DNA of 64,000 bases from Robiginitalea sp964461555 (GTDB lineage Bacteria; Bacteroidota; Bacteroidia; Flavobacteriales; Flavobacteriaceae). Where the stretch lies: assembly GCA_964461555.1 (NCBI GenBank), contig CAYWZF010000006.1, positions 1 through 64,000 of the forward strand, written 5' to 3'. The notes beneath the pieces were generated by a model. That model was not told the DNA's origin and ran no database searches. It saw nothing but the letters and a program-made list of their open reading frames with translations. Shown in pieces: positions 40,370 to 49,806 of this stretch; position 1 is the first letter of the stretch; every line of letters begins with the position of its first letter. The translations under genes and the position numbers were made by a program.

Positions 40370-43182
40370 CGCGCTTCGGCTGTTTTGGTAACCGGTTTAC
40401 TCATATTGTCTTTGGTCTTGTCGAAAACGTAATCGATGACCTGCTGGTGCCGCATCCTGGAACGGGCCGGGCTGCCGGCGGCCGGAGAGGCGTAAATGCG
40501 CCGCGAGGCCACCCTGAAACGGGATGCCCCGGGGAAATGCATCATCAGGTGGCTCCAGGCCCCCATGTTGCGGGGTTCTTCCTGGGCCCATACCAAATCG
40601 TCTGCCTGCCCGTATTTTGCAATGATGTCGTTCATCTGCTCGATGGGCAATGGGAACAGCTGCTCAAGGCGCACCAGGGCCACATCGGCACGACCCAATT
40701 CTTCGCGGGCCGCCAACAGGTCGTAGTAGAATTTACCTGTGCAGAAGACCAGCGACCGCACCTCTGACACCCGGGCATCCGGGTCGTCGATTACTTCCTG
40801 GAAGCGCCCTTCGGCCAGGTCCTCGACCGTCGATACGCATTTCGGATGGCGCAGCAGGCTCTTCGGGGTAAACACCACCAGGGGCTTGCGGTAACTCACC
40901 AGCATCTGCCGGCGGAGCAGGTGGAAGAGGTTGGCCGGGGTACTCACATCGGCCACATACATGTTGTCGCGGGCACAGAGCTGCAAAAAGCGCTCCATGC
41001 GGGCCGAGGAGTGCTCGGCACCCTGCCCTTCATACCCGTGGGGCAAAAAGAGCACCAGGCCGTTCTGGGTTTTCCATTTGTCTTCGGCGGCCGAGATGTA
41101 CTGGTCGATCATGATCTGGGCCCCGTTGCTGAAATCGCCGAACTGGGCCTCCCAAATGGTCAGGGTATTCGGGCTGGCCATGGCATAGCCGTATTCAAAG
41201 CCCAGCACCCCGTATTCTGACAGGGAGGAGTTGTAAATCTGGAACTGTCCCTGGGTTTCTGAGAGGTGGTTCAGCAGCATCACTTCTTCCTCGCTCTCTT
41301 CCACTTTCATCACGGCGTGCCGGTGCGAGAAAGTGCCCCGTTCCACATCCTGGCCCGAGATGCGCACCCCGTAACCCGCCTGCAGCAGGCTGCCGTAGGC
41401 GAGCAGTTCGCCCATGGCCCAATCGAGCCGGTTGGTCTCAAAGAACATCTGGTGCCGGTCTTCGACCAGCCTTTCCACTTTCCGCAGGAATTTCTTGCCC
41501 TCGGGAAGGCGGGTGATGACCGAGGCGATTTCCTCGAGTTTTTCCCTCGGGATGGTCGTGTCGACCGCGTGCATCATCTCCCATTCGCGCACATTCTCGA
41601 AGCCGCTCCATTCGTCGGCCATAAAGGGGGTGATCTTGGTTTTGGACTCCTTGCGGCTGTCTTCGAGCTCCTCTTCGAGGCTGTTCTTGTATTCCGCTTC
41701 GAGGCGGCTGACATATTCGGCATCGATGATGCCCTCGGCCAAGAGTTTTTCGGCGTAGATATCGCGCGGGTTTTTGTGTTTGGCGATGATCTTGTAGAGC
41801 TTGGGCTGGGTAAAGCGCGGCTCATCCCCTTCGTTGTGCCCGTACTTCCGGTATCCGAGCAGGTCCAGGAACACATCGCGCCTGAAGCGCATGCGGTATT
41901 CGAGGGCAAAGAGGGAGGCGTGCACCACGGCCTCGGCATCGTCGGCATTCACGTGGAGCACCGGGCTGAGGGTCACCTTGGCCACATCGGTGCAATAGGT
42001 AGAGGTGCGGGCATCGAGGTAATTGGTGGTAAACCCGATCTGGTTGTTCACCACGATATGGATGGTGCCGTCGGTGGTATAGCCGTCAAGGCCCGCCATC
42101 TGCACCACCTCGTACACGATGCCCTGCCCGGCGATGGCGGCGTCTCCGTGCACGACGATGGGGAGTACTTTCGAAAAGTCGTCCGGGCAGTGCCGGTCTT
42201 GCTTGGCGCGCGTAATCCCGATGGCTACAGCCCCGACTGTTTCGAGGTGGGAAGGGTTGGGGGCGATGTTCATGTTGATGGCCGCCCCCCCGTCGGTCCG
42301 GCGCTGGGAGGTCCAGCCCAGGTGGTACTTCACGTCCCCGTCAAAGATTTCCTGTTCGTAGTCTTTGCCTTCGAATTCGCTGAAGATATCGGTGGCGGGT
42401 TTTCCGAAGATATTGGTCAGCACATTGAGGCGCCCACGGTGGGCCATCCCCATCACAAACTGCCTCACCCCCATTTCGGCGGCCCGCTCCACAATGGCGT
42501 CGAGGGCCGGGATGAGGGATTCGTTCCCTTCCAGGGAAAAACGCTTCTGCCCCACGTACTTGGTATGCAGGAACCCCTCAAAGGAAACCGCTTCATTCAG
42601 TTTTTTGAGGATATGCTTCTTTTGTTCCGCCCTAAACTGGGGGTGGAAATCGTTAATGTTGAGCTGGTCCTGTATCCATTTCACCCGCTCGGGAATACGG
42701 ATGTACATGTACTCTACCCCGATGGCGTCGCAGTAGATACGCTGCAGGTGGTCGATGATATCGCGGAGGGTGCCCGGCCCGATGCCGATGATTTCACCGG
42801 CATTGAAAACCGTATCGAGGTCAGACGCCTCCAGGCCGAAATTTTCAAGATCGAGGGTTGGGGTGTACTTGCGGCGCTCGCGAACCGGGTTGGTGCGGGT
42901 GAACAAATGCCCCCGGCTGCGGTATCCGTCGATCAGGCGCACCACCTGGAATTCCTTGTGCATGGATTCGGGCATGGGGGCCACCTCGCCCGCAACGGTG
43001 TGCACCACGCCCCGGTCGGCGTCGACGCCTATTTCTCCCAGTGTGCTTTCCACCCCGAAGTCAAAACCCTGGAAAAAAGCCCTCCAGCTCGGTTCGACGC
43101 TGTCGGGATGGGTCAGATACCGGTCGTACAGGTCTGAAAAAAAAGCGGTGTGAGCCGCGTTCAAAAAGGAATACTTATCCAT
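40366..43182 (-). CDS. odhA: 2-oxoglutarate dehydrogenase E1
   Basis: Thiamine-diphosphate E1 of the 2-oxoglutarate dehydrogenase complex, 938 residues. The N-terminus MDKYSFLNAAHTAFFSDLYDRYL is the E2-binding segment. FVMGMAHRGRLNVL, GDVKYHLG, NPSHLE, VHGDAAIAGQG and NNQIGFTT mark the ThDP domain; the transketolase-like pyrimidine domain contains SHRHAV and EAQFGDFSNGAQ. I start at ATG 43182; a longer frame runs back to 43221 through the promoter box and is unlikely. First gene of odhA-M23-odhB. Confidence 0.96.
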   Translation of the reverse strand: MDKYSFLNAAHTAFFSDLYDRYLTHPDSVEPSWRAFFQGFDFGVESTLGEIGVDADRGVVHTVAGEVAPMPESMHKEFQVVRLIDGYRSRGHLFTRTNPVRERRKYTPTLDLENFGLEASDLDTVFNAGEIIGIGPGTLRDIIDHLQRIYCDAIGVEYMYIRIPERVKWIQDQLNINDFHPQFRAEQKKHILKKLNEAVSFEGFLHTKYVGQKRFSLEGNESLIPALDAIVERAAEMGVRQFVMGMAHRGRLNVLTNIFGKPATDIFSEFEGKDYEQEIFDGDVKYHLGWTSQRRTDGGAAINMNIAPNPSHLETVGAVAIGITRAKQDRHCPDDFSKVLPIVVHGDAAIAGQGIVYEVVQMAGLDGYTTDGTIHIVVNNQIGFTTNYLDARTSTYCTDVAKVTLSPVLHVNADDAEAVVHASLFALEYRMRFRRDVFLDLLGYRKYGHNEGDEPRFTQPKLYKIIAKHKNPRDIYAEKLLAEGIIDAEYVSRLEAEYKNSLEEELEDSRKESKTKITPFMADEWSGFENVREWEMMHAVDTTIPREKLEEIASVITRLPEGKKFLRKVERLVEDRHQMFFETNRLDWAMGELLAYGSLLQAGYGVRISGQDVERGTFSHRHAVMKVEESEEEVMLLNHLSETQGQFQIYNSSLSEYGVLGFEYGYAMASPNTLTIWEAQFGDFSNGAQIMIDQYISAAEDKWKTQNGLVLFLPHGYEGQGAEHSSARMERFLQLCARDNMYVADVSTPANLFHLLRRQMLVSYRKPLVVFTPKSLLRHPKCVSTVEDLAEGRFQEVIDDPDARVSEVRSLVFCTGKFYYDLLAAREELGRADVALVRLEQLFPLPIEQMNDIIAKYGQADDLVWAQEEPRNMGAWSHLMMHFPGASRFRVASRRIYASPAAGSPARSRMRHQQVIDYVFDKTKDNMSKPVTKTAEAR

Positions 43183-43218
43183 CAAATGCCTAGTTGTACC
43201 TCGTACAGAATAATTGAA

Positions 43219-43226
43219 CAAAAATA
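43219..43226 (-). promoter_or_regulatory. Promoter -7 box of odhA
   Basis: Minus strand TATTTTTG, perfect match, 36 bases before ATG 43182. Confidence 0.55.
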
Positions 43227-43284
43227 CAACATTTCAGGCGGATTAAAAGCGCCACACATCTTAAATTAGCCGGAAACAAACCTC

Positions 43285-43818
43285 ATGAAACAAATTCCTT
43301 ATCCCCGGTTGAAAACACAGGCCCTCAGGCCGCTGCTGTGCGCCTTGCTGCTGGTCTGCCTCGCCCCGGAGGCCCGTTCACAGGCTTCCGACCCTGGGCG
43401 TTGGCAGTTTGGGGGCGGGCTTGGCCTGTCATTCGGACGCGATGCCTTCCAGATCGGCATTGCTCCCAGTGCCCTATACCGGGTAAACGAATACCTGGGT
43501 GTAGGGGCCGGGCTCAATTACACCCACGCCAAATTCAACGATTACAAGCTCAACGCCTTTGGGGGAAGCCTGCTCGGCCTGTTCACCCCGGTGCCCTTCC
43601 TGCAGGTTTCTGCAGAATTTGAGGAGCTGCACGTGAATCGCACTTTCAGCTTTCCGACGGGCGTAGCGGAAGATTCGTACTGGGTGCCGGCCCTCTACCT
43701 GGGCCTGGGGTACAGCACCGGCCCTGTCGCCTTCGGGGTTAGGTTCGACGTGCTTCACGACTCGAACCGCAGCCTGTACGCCGACCCCTGGTCGCCCTTT
43801 ATCCGGGTCTATTTCTGA
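43285..43818 (+). CDS. Small outer-membrane beta-barrel protein
   Basis: A 177-residue exported protein: signal peptide to about residue 34 (ALLLVCLAPEARSQA), then alternating amphipathic strands (GGGLGLSFG, LGVGAGLNYTHA, LQVSAEFEELHVN, ALYLGLGYSTGPVAFGVRFDVL) and a C-terminal FIRVYF with terminal phenylalanine, as in outer-membrane barrels. Homologues near odhA have sometimes been labelled alpha-ketoglutarate decarboxylase, which the sequence does not support. Its last 10 bases overlap the convergent next gene. Confidence 0.75.
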   Translation: MKQIPYPRLKTQALRPLLCALLLVCLAPEARSQASDPGRWQFGGGLGLSFGRDAFQIGIAPSALYRVNEYLGVGAGLNYTHAKFNDYKLNAFGGSLLGLFTPVPFLQVSAEFEELHVNRTFSFPTGVAEDSYWVPALYLGLGYSTGPVAFGVRFDVLHDSNRSLYADPWSPFIRVYF

Positions 43819-44204
43819 GGGGGCCTGCCCGAATCGTAGGTAGCGCGGCTCCAGACCTTCTGCCATTCGCGCCTCAGCAACAGCAAGGTAACCTGCCCGG
43901 CCACATCGACGGCATCGGTAACCTCCAGGCTGCGGAATTCCCGCTCGGGAATGTCAGCGGCATACATCAGGTTCAGGTAGCCGTCAAAATCTTCCATGAG
44001 CAGGCGGTAGAGGCTTTCCTGCAAACCCTGCACCCATTCCCGGTCGGAAGGGCCTCCCCCATGGGAGGGGCCCATTTTGGGAAAGGGTACGCTCGCCCTT
44101 TCAAAATCTTTGCGCACCTGGGCCAGGAGGGCGTCGCGCAGGCCGAGCTCCCCGGCGTAGGCGAGCAGGGCTTCTGCAGTGTCAAAGTCACGTCTGGCAC
44201 CCAT
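43809..44204 (-). CDS. Hypothetical protein, 131 aa
   Basis: A soluble, mostly helical 131-residue protein without signal peptide or recognised motif. The first half is Ala/Leu-rich (AEALLAYAGELGLRDALLAQVRKDFERA) and the second includes LYRLLMEDFDGYLNLMY. It precedes galE in transcription reverse order (it is downstream of galE by 23 bases on the same strand), so it is probably the last gene of the DegT-galE operon. Convergent overlap of 10 bases with the beta-barrel gene. Confidence 0.65.
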   Translation of the reverse strand: MGARRDFDTAEALLAYAGELGLRDALLAQVRKDFERASVPFPKMGPSHGGGPSDREWVQGLQESLYRLLMEDFDGYLNLMYAADIPEREFRSLEVTDAVDVAGQVTLLLLRREWQKVWSRATYDSGRPPQK

Positions 44205-44227
44205 TATCGGGCTCTTATTGGGATGGT

Positions 44228-45250
44228 TTATTTGAGGCCGCGTATTTTCTGCTCCCAGGCCCAGGCCGACCGCATGGCATCGTCGAGGGTGCTGAGGGCT
44301 TGCCAGCCCAGCACTTCCCGGGCCCGGGAAGTATCGGCATAGGCCGCCACCACGTCACCGGGCCGTCGCCCTACCACGCGGTAGTTGAGTTTCCGGCCCG
44401 AAACCCGCTCAAAACTGCGGATGACTTCCAGCACGGAACTGCCGGTACCAGTGCCCACATTGAACACTTCGTAGTTTTTGGGGTTCTCCCCGGCAATCAG
44501 CCGTTCGAGGGCCACCACGTGCGCCCGGGCCAGGTCGACCACATGGATGTAATCGCGGATGCAGGTGCCGTCCTGGGTGGGGTAGTCGTCTCCAAAGACA
44601 GAAAGTTCATTCCGGAGGCCCGCCGCGGTCTGGGTGATAAAAGGCACCAGGTTCTGGGGCACGCCCAGGGGCAACTCCCCGATTTCGGCCGAGGGGTGGG
44701 CCCCAATGGGGTTGAAGTACCTCAGCGAGATGGCCTGCAGGGCCGGATGGGCCGCACAGGTGTCACGGATGATCTCCTCCCCCACCTGCTTGGTATTCCC
44801 GTAGGGCGATTCGGCCGGCTTGACCGGGGCGCTTTCGGTGATGGGCAGGCTGTCGGCCTGTCCGTAGACGGTGCAGGACGAGCTGAAAATGAAACGGGCC
44901 GTTCCCCGGGAGGTGAGTTCCTGCAACAGGTAGACCAGGGAACTTAGGTTGTTTTCGTAATAGAGCAGGGGCTTTTCCACGCTCTCCCCAACCGCCTTGG
45001 AGGCCGCAAAGTGGATCACGCCCCCCAGGTCTGGGTGCTTTTTGAAAAAGGCCGCTACGGCCGCTTTGTCGCGCAGGTCCATCCGCACGAATTCAGGGCA
45101 GACGCCCGTAATGGCCGTAATGCCTTCCAGCACAGATTCGGAGGCGTTCGAGCAATCGTCGATGATCACAACCTCATGCCCGGCCTGCTGCAATTCAACC
45201 GAGGTGTGGGATCCGATAAAGCCGAGCCCCCCGGTAACAAGTACTTTCAT
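44228..45250 (-). CDS. galE: UDP-glucose 4-epimerase
   Basis: A 340-residue short-chain dehydrogenase-type epimerase interconverting UDP-glucose and UDP-galactose. NAD-binding GGLGFIGSHT at the N-terminus, IHFAASKAVGESV, FSSSCTVYG, and the catalytic pair in SPYGNTKQVGEE (Tyr near 148, Lys four residues on); RYFNPIGAHPS and DGTCIRDYIHV are GalE hallmarks. Follows the aminotransferase by 58 bases in a likely polysaccharide-precursor operon. Confidence 0.95.
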   Translation of the reverse strand: MKVLVTGGLGFIGSHTSVELQQAGHEVVIIDDCSNASESVLEGITAITGVCPEFVRMDLRDKAAVAAFFKKHPDLGGVIHFAASKAVGESVEKPLLYYENNLSSLVYLLQELTSRGTARFIFSSSCTVYGQADSLPITESAPVKPAESPYGNTKQVGEEIIRDTCAAHPALQAISLRYFNPIGAHPSAEIGELPLGVPQNLVPFITQTAAGLRNELSVFGDDYPTQDGTCIRDYIHVVDLARAHVVALERLIAGENPKNYEVFNVGTGTGSSVLEVIRSFERVSGRKLNYRVVGRRPGDVVAAYADTSRAREVLGWQALSTLDDAMRSAWAWEQKIRGLK

Positions 45251-45308
45251 TTTAACTGCGTTTCGATTTTAAAACGGGGAACCGGGCTGTTTAGTGTGGG
45301 GGACAGCA

Positions 45309-46466
45309 TCAGCCTTCCCCCAGAAAATCCAGGATCGTGCGGCTGATGTATTCCAGCTGCTCCGGGTCGAGCTCCGTATGCATGGGCAGGGAGATGACCT
45401 CATCGACCAGGCGGTTGGTGACCGGAAAATCGGCCTCCCGGTAGCGCGGGTCGACATAGGCCTTCTGCCGGTGCAGGGGCACCGGGTAATAGATCCCGAA
45501 GGGGATGCCGGCCTCAGCCAGGCGGGCTGCCAGGGCGTCGCGCTTTCCGCCGCCCACCTGCAGGGTGTACTGGTGGAAGACATGGCAGTCGCAGGTATCG
45601 CAGATCCCCTGGCATGACCGTACGGTTACCGGCACTTTCAGCAGCGGGTGCGCGTCAAAGGCAGCACTGTACTGGCGGGCTGCCTGGCGGCGTCGTTCGC
45701 AGTAGGCATCCAGATGCGGCAGCTTGGCGCGGAGCACGGCTGCCTGGAGCGAATCGAGGCGGGAGTTGACCCCCACCACGTCGTGGTAATACCGTGTGTA
45801 CATGCCGTGGTTGACAATGCCCCTGATCGTGTGTGCCAGGGCGTCGTCGTTCGTGAAAAGGGCGCCCCCGTCCCCATAGGCCCCCAGGTTCTTGGAAGGG
45901 AAGAAGGAGGTGGCCCCCACATGCCCGAGGGTGCCTGCTTTTTGCCGCCGGCCGTCGCGGAAGAGGTAATTGGCCCCGATGGCCTGGGCGTTGTCTTCGA
46001 TCACATACAGCCCGTGCCGGGTGGCGATGTCGAGGATGGCCTCCATATCGGCGCACTGGCCGAACAGGTGTACCGGAACGATGGCCCGGGTCTTGGGGGT
46101 AATGGCCTTTTCAATCGCAATCGGGTCGATGTTGAAGGTATCCGGGTCTACATCGACCAGCACAGGAGTCAGTTGCAGCAAGGCAATGACCTCAACCGTG
46201 GCGGCAAAGGTGAAATCGGCGGTGATCACCTCGTCCCCGGGCTGCAGGCCCAGGCCCATCATGGCGATCTGCAGGGCATCGGTCCCGTTGGCACAGGGGA
46301 TGACATGCTTTACGCCCAGATAGCGCTCCAGGTCTTGTTGGAAGGCGTTTACTTCAGGTCCGTTGATGAAGGCCGCCGTGTCAAGGATGCGGTCGAATGC
46401 CTGCCGGAGTTCTTCTTTGATCCCCTGGTACTGGCCCGTGAGATCGACCATTTGAATCTTTCGCAT
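45309..46466 (-). CDS. DegT/DnrJ/EryC1 family PLP aminotransferase
   Basis: A 385-residue sugar aminotransferase of the type that makes amino-sugar nucleotides for surface polysaccharides. Family marks: MVDLTGQYQGIKEE, FINGPEVNAFQ, ANGTDALQIA, ADFTFAATVE, EDNAQAIGA and the PLP lysine in SFFPSKNLGAYGDGGAL (near 190). VNSRLDSLQAAVL and the C-terminal H-based substrate region also fit. Sugar specificity cannot be read from sequence. First gene of the operon with galE; perfect promoter box 20 bases upstream. Confidence 0.93.
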   Translation of the reverse strand: MRKIQMVDLTGQYQGIKEELRQAFDRILDTAAFINGPEVNAFQQDLERYLGVKHVIPCANGTDALQIAMMGLGLQPGDEVITADFTFAATVEVIALLQLTPVLVDVDPDTFNIDPIAIEKAITPKTRAIVPVHLFGQCADMEAILDIATRHGLYVIEDNAQAIGANYLFRDGRRQKAGTLGHVGATSFFPSKNLGAYGDGGALFTNDDALAHTIRGIVNHGMYTRYYHDVVGVNSRLDSLQAAVLRAKLPHLDAYCERRRQAARQYSAAFDAHPLLKVPVTVRSCQGICDTCDCHVFHQYTLQVGGGKRDALAARLAEAGIPFGIYYPVPLHRQKAYVDPRYREADFPVTNRLVDEVISLPMHTELDPEQLEYISRTILDFLGEG

Positions 46467-46485
46467 GCCGGGAATTTGGTACCCG

Positions 46486-46493
46486 CAAACTTA
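46486..46493 (-). promoter_or_regulatory. Promoter -7 box of the DegT-galE operon
   Basis: Minus strand TAAGTTTG, perfect TAnnTTTG match, 19 bases before ATG 46466. Confidence 0.55.
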
Positions 46494-46559
46494 CGAAATA
46501 ATGGGTTTCACCCAATGGATTTGCCAAAGTAGCGTAATTTAGCGCCAAACCCGTGGCCG

Positions 46560-47801
46560 GTGTTCCGACTCTACGACGTAGCGATACGGCTGGTTTCCGC
46601 CCTCCTCCGGATCCCGGCCCTGTTCAACCCCAAGTTGAGCCTCTTTTTGCGGGGCAGGCGCCGGGTTTGGGAATACCTGGGTTCGTACCGGGATGAAGGG
46701 CGCGAGCTGATCTGGATGCACACCGCCTCCCTGGGCGAATTCGAGCAGGGGCTCCCGGTGCTCCAGCGGCTGCGGGCCGAATATCCGCAGCACCAGATTT
46801 TGGTCACCTTCTTCTCCCCTTCGGGCTACGAGGTCAAAAAGGACAAGCTCCCCGATTACGGGGTCTGCTACCTGCCCCTTGACACCCGCGCCAATGCCCG
46901 CCGCTTCATGCAAATGGCCCGGCCCAGCCTGGCGCTCTTCGTCAAATACGAGGTATGGCCCAACTACTTCCGGGAACTCAGCCAGGCCGGGGTGCCCATT
47001 CTGATGCTGTCGGCGATTTTCAGGCCCGACCAGGCGTACTTCCGCTGGTACGGGGGCTTCCTCAGAAAAGCCCTGGCCCGCGTGGCCAGGTTTTATGTGC
47101 AGGATGAGGCCTCTGCCAGGCTGCTGCACGCCCACGGCCTGTCGGGCGTCACTGTGAGCGGCGACACCCGCTTTGACCGGGTGGCCGAGATCCGGCAGGG
47201 CGACACACGGCTTGATTTCATGGAGGCCTTCAAGGGGAAGCGCACCTGCCTGGTGGCCGGCAGCACCTGGCCCGAGGACGAGGCGGTGATCCTGCCCCTG
47301 ATCCGGGAAAGGGCCTCTGACCCCCAATATTGTTTCGTGATCGCGCCCCATAAAACGGATGCCCGCACCGTCGGGAACCTGATGCAGCAGCTGGGGGACC
47401 TGGCCGTACCGTACTCCCGTCGGGAGGAATCCGACCTTGCCCGGGCGGCCGTATTGGTCGTCGATACCATCGGCCTGCTGACCAAAATCTACGCCTATGC
47501 CGACCTGGCCTACGTGGGGGGCGGCTTTGCCACCGGGCTGCACAATACCCTTGAACCGGCGGTCTTCGGGATCCCGGTGCTGATCGGCCCCCAATACCAC
47601 GGCTTCCGCGAGGCCGAGGCCCTGGTGGAGGCCGGGGGTATCTGCCCTGTAGACAGTGTGGAGGCTTTCGGCGAAGTGGCCGGCAAGTGGCTCTCAGACG
47701 CGGGGCTGCGCGCCCGCCTGGGCAGAATCAACGGGGATTTTACCCGGAAAAGCACAGGGGCCAGCGTCCAAATCATGGAGGGGATCCGTACATTCCTGTA
47801 G
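46560..47801 (+). CDS. waaA: 3-deoxy-D-manno-octulosonic acid (Kdo) transferase
   Basis: Adds Kdo to lipid A precursor at the inner membrane. The 413-residue product starts with a hydrophobic anchor (1-28) and has WMHTASLGEFEQG (catalytic Glu near 60), LFVKYEVWPNYF, RFYVQDEASA, VSGDTRFDRV, GSTWPEDEAV and the C-terminal GGFATGLHNTLEPAVFG GT-B motif. It starts at GTG 46560; no ATG fits. Weak TAATTTAG box at 46535-46542. A small lipoprotein gene follows after 15 bases. Confidence 0.93.
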   Translation: MFRLYDVAIRLVSALLRIPALFNPKLSLFLRGRRRVWEYLGSYRDEGRELIWMHTASLGEFEQGLPVLQRLRAEYPQHQILVTFFSPSGYEVKKDKLPDYGVCYLPLDTRANARRFMQMARPSLALFVKYEVWPNYFRELSQAGVPILMLSAIFRPDQAYFRWYGGFLRKALARVARFYVQDEASARLLHAHGLSGVTVSGDTRFDRVAEIRQGDTRLDFMEAFKGKRTCLVAGSTWPEDEAVILPLIRERASDPQYCFVIAPHKTDARTVGNLMQQLGDLAVPYSRREESDLARAAVLVVDTIGLLTKIYAYADLAYVGGGFATGLHNTLEPAVFGIPVLIGPQYHGFREAEALVEAGGICPVDSVEAFGEVAGKWLSDAGLRARLGRINGDFTRKSTGASVQIMEGIRTFL

Positions 47802-47816
47802 AAACCCCTGTCTGAC

Positions 47817-48065
47817 ATGCCCCGAACCCTGCTACAGCTTTGGGTCCTAGGCTGTGTGCTGCTGGCCGCAGGTTGTTTGTCTGAACCCGGTCGAAAAGCC
47901 AGCCCGGTCCTGGACGAAAATGCCCTCCCATCCCGACCCGATACCGCCGGCCTGCGCACCCGCCCGCGCGATTCCGTTCCCGGGCATCCCCCTGCGAAAC
48001 CAGGCGATACCCTGCTGCCTGAAATAGCCCATGAAAACAGGGCCCTGCCGATACGCAAATTTTAG
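47817..48065 (+). CDS. Small putative lipoprotein, 82 aa
   Basis: Starts MPRTLLQLWVLGCVLLAAGC, a lipoprotein signal with lipobox LAAGC (Cys near 20). The mature part is short, Pro/Arg/Asp-rich and probably disordered. It lies 15 bases behind waaA on the same strand, which supports expression. No family recognised. Confidence 0.55.
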   Translation: MPRTLLQLWVLGCVLLAAGCLSEPGRKASPVLDENALPSRPDTAGLRTRPRDSVPGHPPAKPGDTLLPEIAHENRALPIRKF

Positions 48066-48101
48066 TAGCTTTACCGGAACTGACCCACCAACCTTCCGGC
48101 A

Positions 48102-49427
48102 ATGAATTCCAAGATCCTGCGCATTTCCCTGATCGCCGCCCTGGCCGGTTTCCTGTTCGGTTTCGACACGGTCGTGATCAGCGGGGCCGAGAAAAAACTG
48201 CAACTGCTCTGGGAAACCTCCGATGCCTTCCACGGCACGGTGGTCATTGGGATGGCCCTGTTCGGCACCGTTATCGGGGCCATTTTCGGGGGGGTGCCCA
48301 CCAACCGGCTCGGCCGCAAAAAAACGCTGGTCTGGATTGGGGTGTTGTATACGGTATCGGCCATAGGCTCGGCCCTGGCCAACGACCCGGTGAGCTTCGG
48401 GATCTTCCGCTTTCTGGGCGGCATCGGGATCGGTGCCTCAACGGTGGCAGCCCCCACCTATATCTCCGAAATAGCCCCTCCCGGCAACCGGGGGAAGCTG
48501 GTGGGGCTTTACCAGTTCAATATCGTCTTTGGCATTTTGGCCGCCTACCTGTCGAATTACCTGCTCAACGGGATCGGGGAAAACGACTGGCGCTGGATGG
48601 TCGGGGTGGAAGCCTTCCCGGCCCTGCTCTACACGCTTTTTGCCCTGGGCATCCCCCGCAGCCCGCGCTGGCTCATCACCCGTGGCCGGGAGGCCGAGGC
48701 GGCCGGCATCTTGCAGCGCCTGGGTTTGGGCGTCACCGTGGAACAGATCGAAAAAGACATGGCTTTATCCGAAGCTGCAGCCGGTAAGGCGGAACATATC
48801 TTTATGGCGAAGTACCGCCTCCCGCTCATGCTGGCCTTTCTGATTGCCTTCTTCAACCAGTTTTCGGGCATCAATGCCTTTTTGTACTATGCCCCCCGCA
48901 TCTTCGAGCTGGCCGGCCTGGGCGAAAGTACCGCCCTGCTGAGCAGCATTGGCATCGGGGTGACCAACCTGGCATTCACCCTGCTGGGAATCTACCTGAT
49001 CGACCGGGTGGGCCGGCGGCAGCTGATGTATTACGGCTCTTTCGGATACATCGTGTCGTTGTCCCTGGTGGCTGCCGCCTTTTTGCTGAACTGGACAGGG
49101 ATCATGGTGCCCATCTTCCTGTTCCTGTTCATCGCCTCCCACGCCGTCGGGCAGGGAGCCGTGATCTGGGTGTTCATCTCAGAGGTGTTCCCGAACCACC
49201 TGCGCGGCAGCGGGCAGGCCTTCGGCAGCTCGGTGCACTGGGTGCTGGCCTGGCTCATCCCCTCTTCGATCCCATGGCTGATGAGCCGGATCGGCCCGGG
49301 CCCGGTTTTCGGATTTTTCGCCTTTATGATGGTGCTTCAATTGCTCTTTGTCCATTTCAGGATGCCGGAGACCAAGGGCATCCCGCTGGAGGAGCTAAGC
49401 GCCCGGCTGGCCTCCCGGAAGAAATAG
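48102..49427 (+). CDS. MFS sugar porter (XylE/GLUT-like)
   Basis: A 441-residue twelve-helix major facilitator of the sugar porter family, importing a monosaccharide with protons. Signatures: FLFGFDTVVISGA in helix 1, NRLGRKKTL after helix 2, GIGIGASTVAAPTYISEIAP, IPRSPRWLI after helix 6, FNQFSGINAFLYYAPRIFE in helix 7, and MPETKGIPLEE at the end. Substrate is not predictable. A TAGCTTTA box lies at 48066-48073. Confidence 0.92.
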   Translation: MNSKILRISLIAALAGFLFGFDTVVISGAEKKLQLLWETSDAFHGTVVIGMALFGTVIGAIFGGVPTNRLGRKKTLVWIGVLYTVSAIGSALANDPVSFGIFRFLGGIGIGASTVAAPTYISEIAPPGNRGKLVGLYQFNIVFGILAAYLSNYLLNGIGENDWRWMVGVEAFPALLYTLFALGIPRSPRWLITRGREAEAAGILQRLGLGVTVEQIEKDMALSEAAAGKAEHIFMAKYRLPLMLAFLIAFFNQFSGINAFLYYAPRIFELAGLGESTALLSSIGIGVTNLAFTLLGIYLIDRVGRRQLMYYGSFGYIVSLSLVAAAFLLNWTGIMVPIFLFLFIASHAVGQGAVIWVFISEVFPNHLRGSGQAFGSSVHWVLAWLIPSSIPWLMSRIGPGPVFGFFAFMMVLQLLFVHFRMPETKGIPLEELSARLASRKK

Positions 49428-49551
49428 GCCGGGGCCTTCCATGGCTCAGGAATAACGCATACAGGTCGGGAAATGAGGGGATTTGGTCGAAATAGCCCGG
49501 TCATTCTGACGGGCGTGGCTCCTTTTTTAGTACCTTGTTGGGAAATACTAT

Positions 49552-49686
49552 ATGAATATGGAAAATGAGATTTCCGTAGGGACCCGTTTTCTGAATGGCT
49601 TTCTGCGTATAATGGTCGTCTTGTTGATCGGGGTTCTTGCAGCGGTGGTAGTTACCATGATCCTGGCTGCCGTCGGCCTGGTCTGA
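49552..49686 (+). CDS. Small membrane protein, 44 aa
   Basis: Encodes 44 residues: MNMENEISVGTRFLNGFLRI, then one hydrophobic helix (MVVLLIGVLAAVVVTMILAA). It has a terminator 65 bases downstream and a weak TACCTTGT box at 49531-49538. A second in-frame ATG is at 49558. No family recognised. Confidence 0.5.
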   Translation: MNMENEISVGTRFLNGFLRIMVVLLIGVLAAVVVTMILAAVGLV

Positions 49687-49750
49687 AAGTCGTCCGGCCG
49701 CAATCCGGAACCCCCTAGGTTACCCCTTGCGGGAACCGGTCAAGATATTA

Positions 49751-49775
49751 CCCGGCATTTCTGGCCGGGTTTTTT
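49751..49775 (+). terminator. Terminator behind the 44-aa membrane protein gene
   Basis: Arms CCCGGC/GCCGGG with a seven-base loop followed by six T. Confidence 0.7.
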
Positions 49776-49806
49776 ATGCCCGAAAGTCTGCTGAAGGGAA
49801 GGCCCT

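Noticed and set aside
41266..43137. 623-codon plus-strand frame opposite odhA
   Set aside because: Antisense shadow of a conserved enzyme with unlikely composition (His, Val, Gly, Phe).
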